Shown here: piece by piece, positions 1-8,641 of the stretch
Layout: every line of letters starts with the position of its first letter
Position numbering within the stretch: position 1 is the stretch's first letter
Assembly: GCA_030830865.1 (NCBI GenBank)
Contig: JAURME010000017.1
Span: 1 to 55,740 of the forward strand
Origin: Candidatus Nanopelagicales bacterium
GTDB taxonomy: Bacteria; Actinomycetota; Actinomycetes; S36-B12
Length of the DNA: 55,740 nucleotides
Direction of reading: 5' to 3'
Program-made: the position numbers and the translations under genes
The notes under the pieces: model-generated
Seen by the model: the letters and a program-made list of their open reading frames with translations, nothing else
Told to the model about the DNA's origin: nothing
Databases searched by the model: none

Positions 1-504
1 CAGTCCTGAGCGCATCCCGAGGAGCTGGTCGATCGTGAGGCCCGCGATCTCAGGGAACTGCGTGGCCAGCGATGGGTCGAGGTCGCGGACCGTGTCGGTC
101 ACCTTCATGGTGCCCTTGGCGACCTGCTGCAGAACGGCGGTCGCGGTCACGGTCTTGGTGATGGAGCCCATGAAGTTGTGGTCATCGACGCGGGCCGGCG
201 TGCGGGGCAGCGCGGCCTTGCCGTATGCCTTCACCCGAACTCCCAGCGTCGGGCTCCACACCCCCACCCACGCGCCCGGCGTCTCATCGGCCGAGCCCTT
301 CAGGGCCTGGGTGACCGCTGCGTCGAGACGACGCGCGGCTGCCGGGGCCATCGGCGTGTCCGGCAGGGCGGGTGGCGTCCATCGCCCGGCGGCAGCGACC
401 GAGGCCCACTGTGGAACCGCACCCGCGGGCCCGGCCAGCGGGAACGACAGCGCTGCCACCACGACAGCAGCCACGAGCATCGACCTCGATGTTGACCGGG
501 TCAC
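1..504 (-). CDS. Secreted serine hydrolase, beta-lactamase / D-Ala-D-Ala carboxypeptidase family (3' end outside window)
   Basis: The frame is open from a GTG at 504-502 to the left edge, giving the first 168 residues. AAAGGTGG lies just upstream of the GTG and serves as ribosome binding site. The N-terminus is a signal peptide: basic MTRSTSR, then a hydrophobic run ending near AGPAGA. The segment GSITKTVTATAVLQQV holds the SxxK catalytic motif of class C beta-lactamase-like serine hydrolases, followed by the usual DLDP and LTIDQLLGMRSG signatures. Expected role: an exported enzyme acting on peptidoglycan peptides or small esters. The YxN and C-terminal HxG parts are beyond the window, so substrate class is undecided. 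It lies downstream of qcrB on the same strand, separated by a hairpin, and looks like an independent unit. Confidence 0.85.
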   Translation of the reverse strand, partial: MTRSTSRSMLVAAVVVAALSFPLAGPAGAVPQWASVAAAGRWTPPALPDTPMAPAAARRLDAAVTQALKGSADETPGAWVGVWSPTLGVRVKAYGKAALPRTPARVDDHNFMGSITKTVTATAVLQQVAKGTMKVTDTVRDLDPSLATQFPEIAGLTIDQLLGMRSGL

Positions 505-642
505 AGGGTCCACCTTTCACAGTTGTCGATGGCCTTGGAGAGGGAGGGTCTCCTCGTGCCGGATGACGGGGACGGTCCGCGGACTGCCCGGGTAACGCCA
601 TGAGGCTGCGGTGACGCCGTGCAGGGAGAGCGGAGGAGGGGC

Positions 643-678
643 GGTGAGGCGCCCTCCCGCGGGGGAGAGGGCCTCACC
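643..678 (-). terminator. Hairpin after qcrB, probable terminator
   Basis: Two stacked inverted repeats, GGTGAG/CTCACC outside and GCCCTC/GAGGGC inside, with a 2-base bulge and a 10-base loop. It begins 20 bases after the qcrB stop. There is no T tract, as is common for terminators in GC-rich actinobacteria. The rest of the 505-697 gap shows only the upstream region of the serine hydrolase. Confidence 0.6.
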
Positions 679-697
679 GTGACGCTGTGGTCATGAG

Positions 698-2446
698 CTA
701 GGAGCGCTGCTCCTGCTGGAGTTGCTCGGCGTTGGTCTCAGCCATGCCCGGGTGGTGCAGGACGCCGCCGTGGAAGGTGTGGATTTGGTCGGCGTCCTCG
801 TACTCGTGCAGGGGAGCCTCGATCGCCGCATCGTGGGCGGCGTGATGCTGCCCCGCCTCGATCTCGGCCGCCGAGGGCTTGGGGACGTTGACGCCGTAGA
901 AGAACTCGCTGAGCTGGTGCCGAAGCATCTGGGCGCGGTACCTCTTGTTGCGCACGCCATCGACGTCGGCCTTGTCGGGTGCCGGCAGCGGTGCGTAGTC
1001 GTGCTTGGCCGTGATGACGGCGATGTCCTTCTCGGACAGCGGTTGGTGCACCTCGATGAACTCACCGTGGGGCAGGCGCAGGATGCGACCGGACTCGTAC
1101 CCGTGAAGCAGCTTCTCCCGGTCACGGCGCTGGAGTCCCAGACACGTGCGCCGGGTCACGACGAAGACGAGTGGCGGAACGACGATCAGCGTGATCCGCA
1201 GGAACCAGATGATCGAGTTGATCGACAGGTCGAATGCGACCGCGATGATGTCGTTCGCACCACCGACCCACAGCAACACGTAGAACGAGATCGCCATCAT
1301 TCCCAAGGCAGTACGCGTGGGGGCGTTTCGCGGCCGATCAAGCAGGTTGTGCTCCCGCTTGTCACCGGTGACCCACGCCTCGATGAAGGGGTACAGGCCC
1401 AGCAGGGTGAAGATGATGCCGGGGATGACCAGCGCGGGGATCAGGATGTTCCAGGAGATGGTCCATCCGACGCCCGGGATCACGGATTCCCAGTTGGGCA
1501 TGGTGCGCAGCGCGCCGTCGAGGAAGCCGATGTACCAGTCCGGCTGCGAGCCGGCCGAGACCTGATCAGGCATATAGGGGCCGAAGATCCAGATCGGGTT
1601 GACCGTGACCAGCCCGCCGACGAGGGCGATGATGCCGAAGACGATGAAGAAGAAGCCACCGGCCTTGGCCATGTACACCGGCAGGAGCGGGTAGCCGACG
1701 ACGTTGTCGTTGGTGCGGCCCGGGCCGGGGAACTGGGTGTGCTTCTGGGTCCACACGAGCATCAGGTGGATGGTCACCAGTGCGAGGATCAACCCGGGAA
1801 TCAGCAGGATGTGGACGCCGTACAGGCGCGAGATGAACTCCGTGCCTGGGAATTCCCCATCGAAGAGCAGGAAGGCCGCCCAGGTGCCCACGACGGGCAC
1901 CGCCTGGACGATGCCGCGGGCGATCTGCAGGCCGGTGCCGGAGAGGAGGTCGTCCGGGAGGGAGTAGCCGGAGAAGCCGGCCAGCAGGCCGAAGGTCGTC
2001 AGGCCCACACCGATCAGCCAGTTGAACTCACGCGGCTTGCGGAAGGCACCGGTGAAGAAGACGCGGAACATGTGGACAGCCATGGCGGCGATGAAGATCA
2101 GTGCCGACCAGTGGTGCATCTGGCGCAGCAGCAGACCACCGCGAACGTCGAACGAGATGTTCAGCGCCGAGTCGTAGGCCTCGGACATCAGAACGCCCTT
2201 GAGCGGCACGTAGGAGCCGTCGTAGACGACCTCGGCCATCGACGGCTTGAACCACAGGGTCAGGAAGACGCCGGTGAGCAGCACCACGATGAAGCTGTAG
2301 AGCGCGATCTCACCCAGCATGAAGGACCAGTGGTCCGGGAAGACCTTGCCCAGGTTGCGGGACAGGAACTTGTTGCTGCCGACGCGCTGGTCGACGTAGG
2401 TCGCCGTCGCGCCGCCAACCTTCTCGACGGGGCTCGTGGTGGTCAT
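698..2446 (-). CDS. qcrB: Cytochrome bc1 complex cytochrome b subunit QcrB
   Basis: Membrane subunit of the menaquinol:cytochrome c oxidoreductase, carrying two b hemes and the quinol sites. The 582 residues have multiple membrane helices. Heme ligand candidates are His111/His112 and His125 in one helix and His212 and His227 in another. PDWY at 302-305 is the actinobacterial form of the Qo-site PEWY motif. The long hydrophilic C-terminal tail (about 425-582) is an actinobacterial trait. Its ATG overlaps the qcrA stop as ATGA, so translation is probably coupled. It is the last gene of ctaE-qcrC-qcrA-qcrB. In actinobacteria this complex forms a supercomplex with the aa3 oxidase. Confidence 0.97.
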   Translation of the reverse strand: MTTTSPVEKVGGATATYVDQRVGSNKFLSRNLGKVFPDHWSFMLGEIALYSFIVVLLTGVFLTLWFKPSMAEVVYDGSYVPLKGVLMSEAYDSALNISFDVRGGLLLRQMHHWSALIFIAAMAVHMFRVFFTGAFRKPREFNWLIGVGLTTFGLLAGFSGYSLPDDLLSGTGLQIARGIVQAVPVVGTWAAFLLFDGEFPGTEFISRLYGVHILLIPGLILALVTIHLMLVWTQKHTQFPGPGRTNDNVVGYPLLPVYMAKAGGFFFIVFGIIALVGGLVTVNPIWIFGPYMPDQVSAGSQPDWYIGFLDGALRTMPNWESVIPGVGWTISWNILIPALVIPGIIFTLLGLYPFIEAWVTGDKREHNLLDRPRNAPTRTALGMMAISFYVLLWVGGANDIIAVAFDLSINSIIWFLRITLIVVPPLVFVVTRRTCLGLQRRDREKLLHGYESGRILRLPHGEFIEVHQPLSEKDIAVITAKHDYAPLPAPDKADVDGVRNKRYRAQMLRHQLSEFFYGVNVPKPSAAEIEAGQHHAAHDAAIEAPLHEYEDADQIHTFHGGVLHHPGMAETNAEQLQQEQRS

Positions 2447-3585
2447 CCGCGCTCCCAGAAACTCGGTCCGACAGGCTCCTCGAAATCGGAGAGAGCCACT
2501 AGATAGCCTTCCTCATCCACGCCGATCGGCAACTGCGGCATGCGCCGGGCGGCGGGCCCGAACACCACGTTGCCGGAGTCAGCGAGGTCGAAGGTCGACT
2601 GGTGGCACGGGCACAGCAGGTGGTGCGTCCGCTGCTCGTACAGGGCGATCGGGCAGCCCACGTGGGTGCAGATCTTCGAGTAGGCGAGGATGCCCTCGAC
2701 GTCCCAGCCGGTGCCCTGCTGCGAGCGGATCTCGTCGGGCTCCATGCGGACGAGGATGATCGCGGCCTTGCCGCGGGCATTGAGGTTGCCCTCGGCGTGC
2801 TCGACCTCGGGGAGGTCCAGCGGGATGGCAGCGATCAGACCGCCCACCGGCAGGTCCTCGGGGCGGATGGGGCGGTGCGCGAGGCTGTCGTCGGGAGACA
2901 CGGGCTCGCCGGTGATCTCGCCGCCGCTGTCGGTCTCGCTGTGCTCGCCCTGGTAGGTGCCGTCGGCGACGATCCGCATGCCGCCGGTCCACAGGGTCGT
3001 CGACAGCAGGTCGGCGGGGGACTTGCCCTCGGTGTACTCCGTGGGGGTCCACAGATCGCGCAGCATCACGACGAGTGGGATCGGGAAGAGCACCATCGCG
3101 CCGATGAGCGTGCGGCGGATGAGGCGGAACCGCACGAAGCCGGACTCCTCCTTGCCGCGCTCGTAGTTGGCCTCGGCCTCGAGGGTGGCCCGCTTGGGGG
3201 ACACCATGTCGTGGCGCTGCTGGACGACCTCGACGTCGGGCATGAGCTTCTTGGCCCACTGGATGGCCGCGGTGCCGATGAGCAGGATCGCCATGCCCAT
3301 GGTGAAGCCGAGGGCCACGTTGCTGGCACCGACCTCGCCCATGACCGGGATGTACACCACCGAGGTCTTGTCGATGGCGACGTAGGCCACGACGAACAGC
3401 ACCACGAAGAGCATCGACAGCAGGAACATCGAGGCGACCTGCCGCTCGGCGCGGCGGGCGGCCTTGGGGTCGGTGTCGGTGGCCCGGGGCTTGTGCGGGA
3501 TGTCGGCCACGGGTGAGTAGCCGAGCTTGGCCGGCGCGCTGCCGTGGCCGTCAGGGTTCCCCTGCGGGGTGGTGAGGTCGCTCAT
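2443..3585 (-). CDS. qcrA: Cytochrome bc1 complex Rieske iron-sulfur subunit QcrA
   Basis: Carries electrons from quinol to cytochrome c. The 380-residue protein has the enlarged N-terminal membrane part typical of actinobacteria, with three hydrophobic segments (about 52-72, 88-110 and 157-176). The Rieske domain is C-terminal: CTHVGC places Cys306 and His308 as cluster ligands and Cys311 in the disulfide; CPCHQS places Cys325 and His328 as ligands and Cys327 in the disulfide. All key residues are intact. It overlaps qcrC upstream and qcrB downstream by ATGA, so the three Qcr subunits are translationally coupled. Confidence 0.97.
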   Translation of the reverse strand: MSDLTTPQGNPDGHGSAPAKLGYSPVADIPHKPRATDTDPKAARRAERQVASMFLLSMLFVVLFVVAYVAIDKTSVVYIPVMGEVGASNVALGFTMGMAILLIGTAAIQWAKKLMPDVEVVQQRHDMVSPKRATLEAEANYERGKEESGFVRFRLIRRTLIGAMVLFPIPLVVMLRDLWTPTEYTEGKSPADLLSTTLWTGGMRIVADGTYQGEHSETDSGGEITGEPVSPDDSLAHRPIRPEDLPVGGLIAAIPLDLPEVEHAEGNLNARGKAAIILVRMEPDEIRSQQGTGWDVEGILAYSKICTHVGCPIALYEQRTHHLLCPCHQSTFDLADSGNVVFGPAARRMPQLPIGVDEEGYLVALSDFEEPVGPSFWERG

Positions 3586-4376
3586 CGTGACTTGATTCCG
3601 ATCCAGACAGCCGCGGCGATGAGGGCCGCGAAGATGGCAGTGACGAGGAAGACGCCCTCGGTGACCGGGCCGAAGCGGCCGAGGTTGAGCCCTCCCGGAC
3701 TCGAGGCCTCCTGCAGGCCCACGATGTAGGAGGTGATGGCCTGCTTGTCCTCGACAGGGAGCTGGGCGTCACTGAAGACGGGCATGTTCTGCGGGCCCGT
3801 CAGCATGGCCTCGGTGATGGTCTTGGGGGAGGAGCCCATGAGGCTGGGGGCGTACTTGCCCTGGGTCAGCGCACCGCCCTGGCCGGCCGCCTGGTGGCAC
3901 TGGGCGCAGTTGATGCGGAACAGCTCGCCGCCGTAGGCCTCGTCGGCGCTGGCGTAGTCGAGCTGTTCGGCCGTGGGGATGGCGGGGCCGGGTCCGAGGG
4001 CGGCGACGAAGGCGGCCATCGCCGCGATGTCCTCCTCGGAGTAGGGGTTCTCGGTCTTGGCCGGGGCCTGGGCACCCGGAGCGGCGAGCGGCATTCGGCC
4101 GGTGCTCACCTGGAAGTCCACGGCAGCGGCACCGACACCCACGAGCGTCGGCCCGGTCTGCGTGCCCTCGCCCTTGAGGCCATGGCACGAGGAGCAGCCC
4201 TCGAGATAGAGCTGCTGGCCCTTCTCCACCTGGGTCTCGGCGCCCACGGCCAGGGCGGCCTGTGCCGGCTCCACTGCGCCGAGAGCGGCGTAGGCGCCTC
4301 CGACGGTCACGAGTGCGCCGACCAACAACGCGGATGCCACGATCGGACTGCGCCGTCGTGCGGCCAGGAACTTCAC
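3582..4376 (-). CDS. qcrC: Cytochrome bc1 complex diheme cytochrome c subunit QcrC
   Basis: The 264-residue protein has an N-terminal hydrophobic anchor or signal (about 13-35), two c-type heme sites (CSSCH at 61-65 and CAQCH at 157-161) and a C-terminal membrane helix (about 241-261). A diheme c subunit is the actinobacterial solution that replaces cytochrome c1 plus soluble cytochrome c, passing electrons directly to the aa3 oxidase. Candidate axial methionines follow each heme site (GRMPL, QNMPV). It lies 64 bases after ctaE and overlaps qcrA by ATGA. Confidence 0.97.
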   Translation of the reverse strand: MKFLAARRRSPIVASALLVGALVTVGGAYAALGAVEPAQAALAVGAETQVEKGQQLYLEGCSSCHGLKGEGTQTGPTLVGVGAAAVDFQVSTGRMPLAAPGAQAPAKTENPYSEEDIAAMAAFVAALGPGPAIPTAEQLDYASADEAYGGELFRINCAQCHQAAGQGGALTQGKYAPSLMGSSPKTITEAMLTGPQNMPVFSDAQLPVEDKQAITSYIVGLQEASSPGGLNLGRFGPVTEGVFLVTAIFAALIAAAVWIGIKSR

Positions 4377-4440
4377 CTTCGCCGAACCTCTCTGCCGTGT
4401 CGTACCGTGCGAGATCGACCCGAGTGGTCGATCAGGGGTG

Positions 4441-5046
4441 CTACTTGAGGATGTAGATCATGAAGAACAGGGCGATCCATACCACGTCGACGAAGTGCCA
4501 GTAGTAGGACGTGACGATGGCACGGGTGGCCTGGTCGTGAGTGAAGCGCTTGGCCACATAGGTGGTGGCCAGGACGAACAGGAAGGCGATGAGGCCGCCG
4601 GTCACGTGCATGCCGTGGAAGCCCGTGGTCAGGTAGAACGCTGTGCCGTAGGCGTTGCCGGGCATCGTCACGCCCTCCTGGACCAGCGCGGCGTACTCAG
4701 TCACCTGGCCGCCGATGAAGATCGCGCCCATGAGGAAGGTGATGATGAACCAGCGGCGCAGGCCCTTCACATCGCCACGCTCTGCGGCGAACACGCCGAG
4801 CTGGCAGGTGACTGACGAGAGCACCAGGATCGTGGTGTTGACGCTCGCGAACGGGATGTTCAGCAGCTGCGTCTCCTGGGCCCACAGGTCGGGGTTGACC
4901 GCGCGGAGCGTGAAATACATCGCGAACAGCGCCGCGAAGAACATGAGCTCACTGGACAGCCACACGATCGTGCCGACGGCGACCATATTCGGCCGGTTGG
5001 CAGGCGCGTGGGCATATGCCTGGGGAACGGAAGTCGCATTGGCCAC
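4441..5046 (-). CDS. ctaE: Cytochrome c oxidase subunit III
   Basis: Subunit III of the heme-copper aa3 oxidase. The 201 residues contain about five membrane helices with the family signatures [15 protein letters not shown] (about 31-45) and [11 protein letters not shown], and the ending [15 protein letters not shown]. The start is a GTG with CAGACT placed so that six bases separate it from the start codon, and no Shine-Dalgarno, so the mRNA is probably leaderless. First gene of the ctaE-qcrCAB unit. Subunits I and II are not in this window. Confidence 0.95.
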   Translation of the reverse strand: MANATSVPQAYAHAPANRPNMVAVGTIVWLSSELMFFAALFAMYFTLRAVNPDLWAQETQLLNIPFASVNTTILVLSSVTCQLGVFAAERGDVKGLRRWFIITFLMGAIFIGGQVTEYAALVQEGVTMPGNAYGTAFYLTTGFHGMHVTGGLIAFLFVLATTYVAKRFTHDQATRAIVTSYYWHFVDVVWIALFFMIYILK

Positions 5047-5052
5047 GGCACG

Positions 5053-5058
5053 AGTCTG
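5053..5058 (-). promoter_or_regulatory. -10-like box of ctaE (leaderless)
   Basis: Minus-strand CAGACT, followed by 6 bases and then the GTG of ctaE. Confidence 0.5.
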
Positions 5059-5130
5059 TCAGATTCGGGTTCGGTTCACTCCCTGACCCCCCGACGATTG
5101 GGTCACATTCCTGCCCCCATGCTCCACGGC

Positions 5131-5136
5131 TACAGT
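5131..5136 (+). promoter_or_regulatory. -10-like box of the receiver-like gene (leaderless)
   Basis: TACAGT, 7 bases before the GTG at 5144, with no purine-rich ribosome binding site between. It decides the start at 5144 over the in-frame ATG at 5150. Confidence 0.6.
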
Positions 5137-5143
5137 AGGGGTC

Positions 5144-5665
5144 GTGGACATGACCGAATCCCGCGCCGATCTGGCCGCCGCCGAAGCGACCGACTCCTCC
5201 TACGAGAGCGTCGACGTCGACGCCGATCCGGATGCCGACCACGAGGCGCACGAGCCTGATCCCCAGCCCACCTGTCGCGTGCTCGTCTACAGCGACGACC
5301 ACACGGTGCGCGAGCAGGTCATGGCGGCTCTGGGCCGCCGCCCCGCGGCGGATCTCCCGGCCGTGGAGTACGTCGAGGTCGCCACGGAGCCGCGGGCGAT
5401 CGAGCTGGTGGACGCCGGTGGCCTGGACCTGCTGATCCTGGACGGCGAGGCGACGCCCGCCGGAGGCATGGGTGTGTGCCGCCAGCTCAAGGACGAGATC
5501 TACCACTGCCCGCCCGTTCTCGTGCTCGTCGGGCGCCCGCAGGATGCCTGGCTGGCGACGTGGTCGCGCGCCGACGGTGTCACCTCGCATCCCCTCGACG
5601 CGATCGCCCTCGCGGGGGTCGTGACGTCGCTGCTGCGCTCGCGTCTCACCGTCGCCACTGCCTGA
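5144..5665 (+). CDS. Response-regulator receiver-like protein, degenerate
   Basis: 173 residues: an acidic, probably disordered N-terminus (1-42), then one receiver-like alpha/beta domain. The domain keeps an acidic pair (Asp51, Asp52) at the end of the first strand and an Asp at position 100 (LLILDGEATP) where the phosphoacceptor would be. The usual switch lysine before proline is replaced by His (SHP, 148-150). No output domain follows. I infer a stand-alone or pseudo-receiver protein; partner and signal are unknown. It is divergent from ctaE and 13 bases before trpD, so it may be co-transcribed with trpD. Confidence 0.7.
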   Translation: MDMTESRADLAAAEATDSSYESVDVDADPDADHEAHEPDPQPTCRVLVYSDDHTVREQVMAALGRRPAADLPAVEYVEVATEPRAIELVDAGGLDLLILDGEATPAGGMGVCRQLKDEIYHCPPVLVLVGRPQDAWLATWSRADGVTSHPLDAIALAGVVTSLLRSRLTVATA

Positions 5666-5678
5666 TCGCGACCGTCGC

Positions 5679-6797
5679 ATGACCTCCTGGCCGGACGTCC
5701 TCGGCGCCCTTGCCCAGGGCCGTGACCTCAGCGCTGAGCAGGCTGCCTGGGCCATGGAGGAGATCCTCCGGGGGGAGTCCACCGGAGGGCAGTTCGGGGC
5801 GTTCGTCATGGGTCTGCAGGCCAAGGGTGAGTCGCCGGCCGAGGTGGACGCTCTCGTCGAGGTGATGCTGGCCCACGCGAGGACCCTCGACTTCGGGGCT
5901 GATGCCCCGTCACCTGCCCTCGATGTCGTCGGGACCGGCGGGGATCAGGCCCACACGGTCAACATCTCCACGATGGCGGCCCTCGTGTGCGCCGCAGCCG
6001 GTGCGACGGTCATCAAGCACGGCAACCGGGCGTCGTCGTCGTCCACGGGCACCGCCGATGTTCTGGAGCACCTCGGGGTGGCGATCGACCTCGAGCCGGA
6101 TCAGGTCGTGGCCTCGGTGCGCGAGTCGGGCATCGGCTTCTGCTTCGCTCCCGTGCACCACCCGGCGCTGCGTCATGCGGGGCCGATCCGTCGTGAGCTC
6201 GCGATCCCCACGGTGTTCAACATCCTCGGTCCGCTGGCCAACCCCGCCGGGGTTGAAGCGGCGCTGATCGGCTGCGCCAATGAGGCCATGGCCGGCGTCA
6301 TGGCCGACGTGCTGTGTCGGCGCGGGGTCCGGGCCCTCGTCGTCCGCGGTGAGGACGGCCTCGATGAGATCTCGATCGCCGCTCCCACGCGAGTGTGGGA
6401 CGCGACAGGGGGCCATGTTGTTGAGACGGTCCTCGACGCAGCCGATCTCGGGATCCCGCGCACGGCGCCGGAGCTGCTGCGCGGTGGGGACAGCGCCCGC
6501 AACGCCGAGCTCCTGCGCGCCGCTCTCGACGGGGAGCCGGCTCAGGGTGACGACGCGACCCGGATCGAGGCGATCCGTCACGCGGTCGCGGTCAACGCCG
6601 CGGCTGCCCTATCGGCCTTCGCCGTGGCAGGAGGGGCTGTGCCTGACCTGTCGGGGGCAGACCTGGCGGCGATGTCGGTCACCGAGCGGGTGCGCACATG
6701 CCTGCCGGTCGTCCGCCGGGTCATTGAAGAAGGGTTAGCCCTGCGGACCCTGGACGCGTGGGCGGACGTCACTACCCGGCTGCGCGGATCCGACTGA
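5679..6797 (+). CDS. trpD: Anthranilate phosphoribosyltransferase
   Basis: Second step of tryptophan synthesis: transfers phosphoribose from PRPP to anthranilate. 372 residues, slightly longer than the usual 330-350. The PRPP/Mg site GTGGD is at 85-89 and the glycine-rich KHGNRASSSSTGTADVLE block at 113-130; both match family consensus. VRGEDGLDEIS carries the second metal motif. No other trp genes are near, so trpD is separated from the rest of the pathway. Its 3' end overlaps the convergent exonuclease/GIY-YIG gene by 26 bases. Confidence 0.95.
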   Translation: MTSWPDVLGALAQGRDLSAEQAAWAMEEILRGESTGGQFGAFVMGLQAKGESPAEVDALVEVMLAHARTLDFGADAPSPALDVVGTGGDQAHTVNISTMAALVCAAAGATVIKHGNRASSSSTGTADVLEHLGVAIDLEPDQVVASVRESGIGFCFAPVHHPALRHAGPIRRELAIPTVFNILGPLANPAGVEAALIGCANEAMAGVMADVLCRRGVRALVVRGEDGLDEISIAAPTRVWDATGGHVVETVLDAADLGIPRTAPELLRGGDSARNAELLRAALDGEPAQGDDATRIEAIRHAVAVNAAAALSAFAVAGGAVPDLSGADLAAMSVTERVRTCLPVVRRVIEEGLALRTLDAWADVTTRLRGSD

Positions 6798-8586
6798 CCC
6801 GCGTAGCGCCCCGGGGTCCCTCGGGGCGTGTACGGCCCGGGACCGATCCGTCCACGGCGGCGAGATCGGCGAGAGCGCGCCGTCGGATACTTCGAAGGTC
6901 ATCCGCCACATCACCCCCGCACCAGGTGGGAAGCGCCAGGCCGGTGCTGGCCTGAACCACCCGCGCGGGGCCATCTTCCAGCCAGCGCAGGATCTCGTGA
7001 GCCTCCTCCGTCAACCCGGCCGGGCCCGGCGGTGTCGGTCGGTCAACCGACTCGGCCACGGACACCAGAGCCTCAACCCGATGCCGTGGATCCGTCCCAG
7101 GGCGGGCATGGCCGGCAGCGCACAGGCGTCCGTGGCGGATGATGTGGATGTCCCACCCCAGATCGGGTGTCGCGCTCGCCGCCACCAGGAGCGGCTCACT
7201 CGCCAGCATCATCAGCCGGTGCGTGCGCAGGCTCGCCCGGCACAGGGCAGCCAGTCTCTCCCGCCACTGGGCCGCCTCCTCGAAGCGCTCCTCGTCGGAC
7301 AGGGCGCTCATGCGGGCGTGCACGGCAGCGACGGTCGCGCGCAGGTCACCGGACATCGCCGAGCGCAGCCCCTCGACGTCGGCCGCGTACACGTCCCGAT
7401 CGCCTGAGGCCGTGCACGGAGCAGCGCACTTGCCGAGCTCGGCCAGGATGCAGCCTGGGACCTCCGTGCGCGGCCTCTGCGCCACCCGTAGGGAGCAGGT
7501 GCGCACCCGATGGGCAAGGTGCAGGGCCTCGCGGACCTCCTCCGCGGGGCGGCGGCCGGTGAACGGGCCGAGGTACCGCGCACCCTCGGACATGTCCTCC
7601 ATGACCTCGCTCACGATCGACAGCCGGGGCGCGGACTCCGCCGTGAGCTTCAACCAGACCTCGCGGTCCGGTCGCCGGGAGCGTCGGTTGTAGCGCGGTT
7701 GGCGCTCGGCGATGAGCCGCAGCTCCCGGACGCGCGCCTCCAGCGGAGTGGCGCAGGCGATGGGCGTGACGCGCTGGGCGATCGACACCATCTCGGCCAT
7801 CCTGCGACGGGGTTCGGCAGCCGTGAAGTAGGAGCGCACCCGGGTCCGGATCCGGACCGACGTGCCCACGTAGAGCGCCGCGCCCTGGGCGTCCTCGAAG
7901 ACGTAGACCCCGGGAGAATCGGGCAGGCCGTCGGCGAGGTGCCGCTTCTCCCGCTGGGCAGGGCTCACCCGTGAGGTGAAGGCTCGCAGGTCCTCGAGGG
8001 TGGTGACGCCGAAGTCCGCGACGCGACCGAGCAGACCGTGCAGGACGTCGACGGTGGCCCGGGCGTCGTCGAGGGCCCGGTGAGTGGGTGTGACCGCCGC
8101 CCGGAAGTGGCTCGCGAGGGTGCCGAGCTTGCAGTTGCGCACCTCGTCCCGGTGCAGGGTGACGCGGGCCAGCCGGGCGGTGTCGACCACCCGGGGACGC
8201 GGCCACTCGTAGCCCAGACGGGTGCAGGCTGCCGTGAGAAACCCGACGTCGTACGGGGCGTTGTGGGCGACCAGCACCGCGTCGCCGAGGAACTCCAGGA
8301 ATCCGGGCAGGACGGCTCGCAGGGGAGGAGCCCCGGCCACGGTGGCGTCAGTGATGCCCGTGAGCGCTGCGACGAACGGCGGGATGGGCTTCCCGGGATG
8401 GACCAGCGTGGCGAACTCGCCCAGGACCTGACCCCCGCGGACGGCCACGGCGCCGATCTCGGTGATGCCGGCCTCGGCGGGACGGCCGCCGGTGGTCTCA
8501 AGGTCGACCACGACGAAGGTGACCTCGTCGAGCGGGGTGCCGAGATCATCGAAGGCCACCTGCATAGCGGACGCGCTCCCGGTCAT
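6772..8586 (-). CDS. DEDDh 3'-5' exonuclease fused to a UvrC-type GIY-YIG domain
   Basis: 604 residues. The N-terminal 1-190 is a DnaQ-like exonuclease with all acidic residues: Asp28/Glu30 (VVDLETTG), Asp113 (HNAPYDVGFL), and His169/Asp174 (THRALDDA). The 220-310 region is GIY-YIG as in UvrC (SPGVYVFED, ALYVGTS), with YNRRSRRP near its end. The rest resembles the UvrC middle part, with a Cys-rich patch (CAAPC). UvrC's helix-hairpin-helix and UvrB-binding parts are not evident. Known as a fused protein in actinobacteria; likely a DNA repair nuclease, exact role unproven. The start is supported by a TACGGT box 7 bases before the ATG. Confidence 0.88.
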   Translation of the reverse strand: MTGSASAMQVAFDDLGTPLDEVTFVVVDLETTGGRPAEAGITEIGAVAVRGGQVLGEFATLVHPGKPIPPFVAALTGITDATVAGAPPLRAVLPGFLEFLGDAVLVAHNAPYDVGFLTAACTRLGYEWPRPRVVDTARLARVTLHRDEVRNCKLGTLASHFRAAVTPTHRALDDARATVDVLHGLLGRVADFGVTTLEDLRAFTSRVSPAQREKRHLADGLPDSPGVYVFEDAQGAALYVGTSVRIRTRVRSYFTAAEPRRRMAEMVSIAQRVTPIACATPLEARVRELRLIAERQPRYNRRSRRPDREVWLKLTAESAPRLSIVSEVMEDMSEGARYLGPFTGRRPAEEVREALHLAHRVRTCSLRVAQRPRTEVPGCILAELGKCAAPCTASGDRDVYAADVEGLRSAMSGDLRATVAAVHARMSALSDEERFEEAAQWRERLAALCRASLRTHRLMMLASEPLLVAASATPDLGWDIHIIRHGRLCAAGHARPGTDPRHRVEALVSVAESVDRPTPPGPAGLTEEAHEILRWLEDGPARVVQASTGLALPTWCGGDVADDLRSIRRRALADLAAVDGSVPGRTRPEGPRGATRVSRIRAAG

Positions 8587-8593
8587 GGCTCGG

Positions 8594-8599
8594 ACCGTA
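8594..8599 (-). promoter_or_regulatory. -10-like box of the exonuclease/GIY-YIG gene (leaderless)
   Basis: Minus-strand TACGGT, 7 bases before the ATG at 8586. Divergent with the box at 8630. Confidence 0.6.
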
Positions 8600-8629
8600 G
8601 GGCAGATGTCTGACAGTCCCGGGCGTCGA

Positions 8630-8635
8630 TAGGGT
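8630..8635 (+). promoter_or_regulatory. -10-like box of the small zinc-ribbon gene (leaderless)
   Basis: TAGGGT, 6 bases before the GTG at 8642. Confidence 0.6.
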
Positions 8636-8641
8636 CACGGC

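Noticed and set aside
722..2506. Long open frame (about 594 codons) on the plus strand across qcrB
   Set aside because: Antisense shadow of a well-supported gene in GC-rich DNA; composition is Arg/Asp/Gln/Gly-rich without domains.
5047..5143. Attenuator or trp operator before the receiver-like gene and trpD
   Set aside because: No Trp-codon leader peptide or competing hairpins; the transcript appears leaderless.
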